A stretch of 5,674 nucleotides of DNA from Trueperaceae bacterium (GTDB lineage Bacteria; Deinococcota; Deinococci; Deinococcales; Trueperaceae): assembly GCA_007130355.1 (NCBI GenBank), contig SLSQ01000142.1, forward strand, positions 1-5,674, read 5' to 3'. The position numbers and the translations under genes are program-made. The first letter of the stretch is position 1; each line of letters starts with the position of its first letter. The notes beneath the pieces were generated by a model. That model was not told the DNA's origin. It was given only the letters and a program-made list of their open reading frames with translations, and did not search any database. Positions 4,397 to 5,674 of this stretch are shown in pieces.

Positions 4397-5674
<1,278 letters not shown>

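Overview
The window is a GC-rich bacterial chromosome segment (roughly 70% G+C by eye) that is densely coding and shows strong G/C preference at third codon positions. The best inference for the source is the Deinococcota, perhaps a Truepera-like lineage. Three things point there: the start and middle of DnaK (AVGIDLGTTNSVIAVMEGG, LFEVKRFMGRTWDEVKEE, GNETVLVFDLGGGTFDVSVLE) resemble Deinococcus DnaK as I remember it; an HspR/HAIR-like operator lies upstream of dnaK; and one gene looks leaderless, with a TAnnnT box 7 nt before its ATG. No alignment was run, so the assignment is inference.

Left block (1-2844, minus strand): a peptide-type ABC importer operon read right to left. A family 5 solute-binding protein with a Sec signal peptide comes first. 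A DppB/OppB-like permease follows, then a DppC/OppC-like permease cut by the left edge. A 10-bp-arm hairpin sits between the binding protein and the first permease and may set their relative expression. ATPase genes, if in this operon, lie beyond the left edge.

Middle block (2845-4109): a 172-bp divergent intergenic region separates the importer from a plus-strand TVP38/TMEM64 (VTT/SNARE-associated) membrane protein gene, which has an extended -10 box almost on top of its ATG. This gene converges, across 13 bp, on a minus-strand YciI-family gene of 96 codons. A 17-bp tandem duplication supplies both convergent stop codons, and a 7-bp-stem hairpin lies at the junction.

Right block (4110-5674): a 287-bp divergent regulatory region between yciI-like and dnaK. 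It holds an 8-bp perfect dyad, a HAIR-like operator, a near-consensus promoter (TTGACA, 17 bp, TATGCT) and a leader of about 110 nt containing a 12-bp tandem repeat. dnaK runs off the right edge after 426 codons, covering the whole ATPase domain, the linker and the start of the substrate-binding domain.

The genes do not form one pathway: importer, membrane protein, small YciI enzyme-like protein and chaperone are separate transcription units. No mobile element, CRISPR array, tRNA or rRNA was seen, and I found no convincing new biological system. The most interesting signals are regulatory: the stress operator and leader of dnaK, the leaderless promoter, and the duplicated stop-codon junction.
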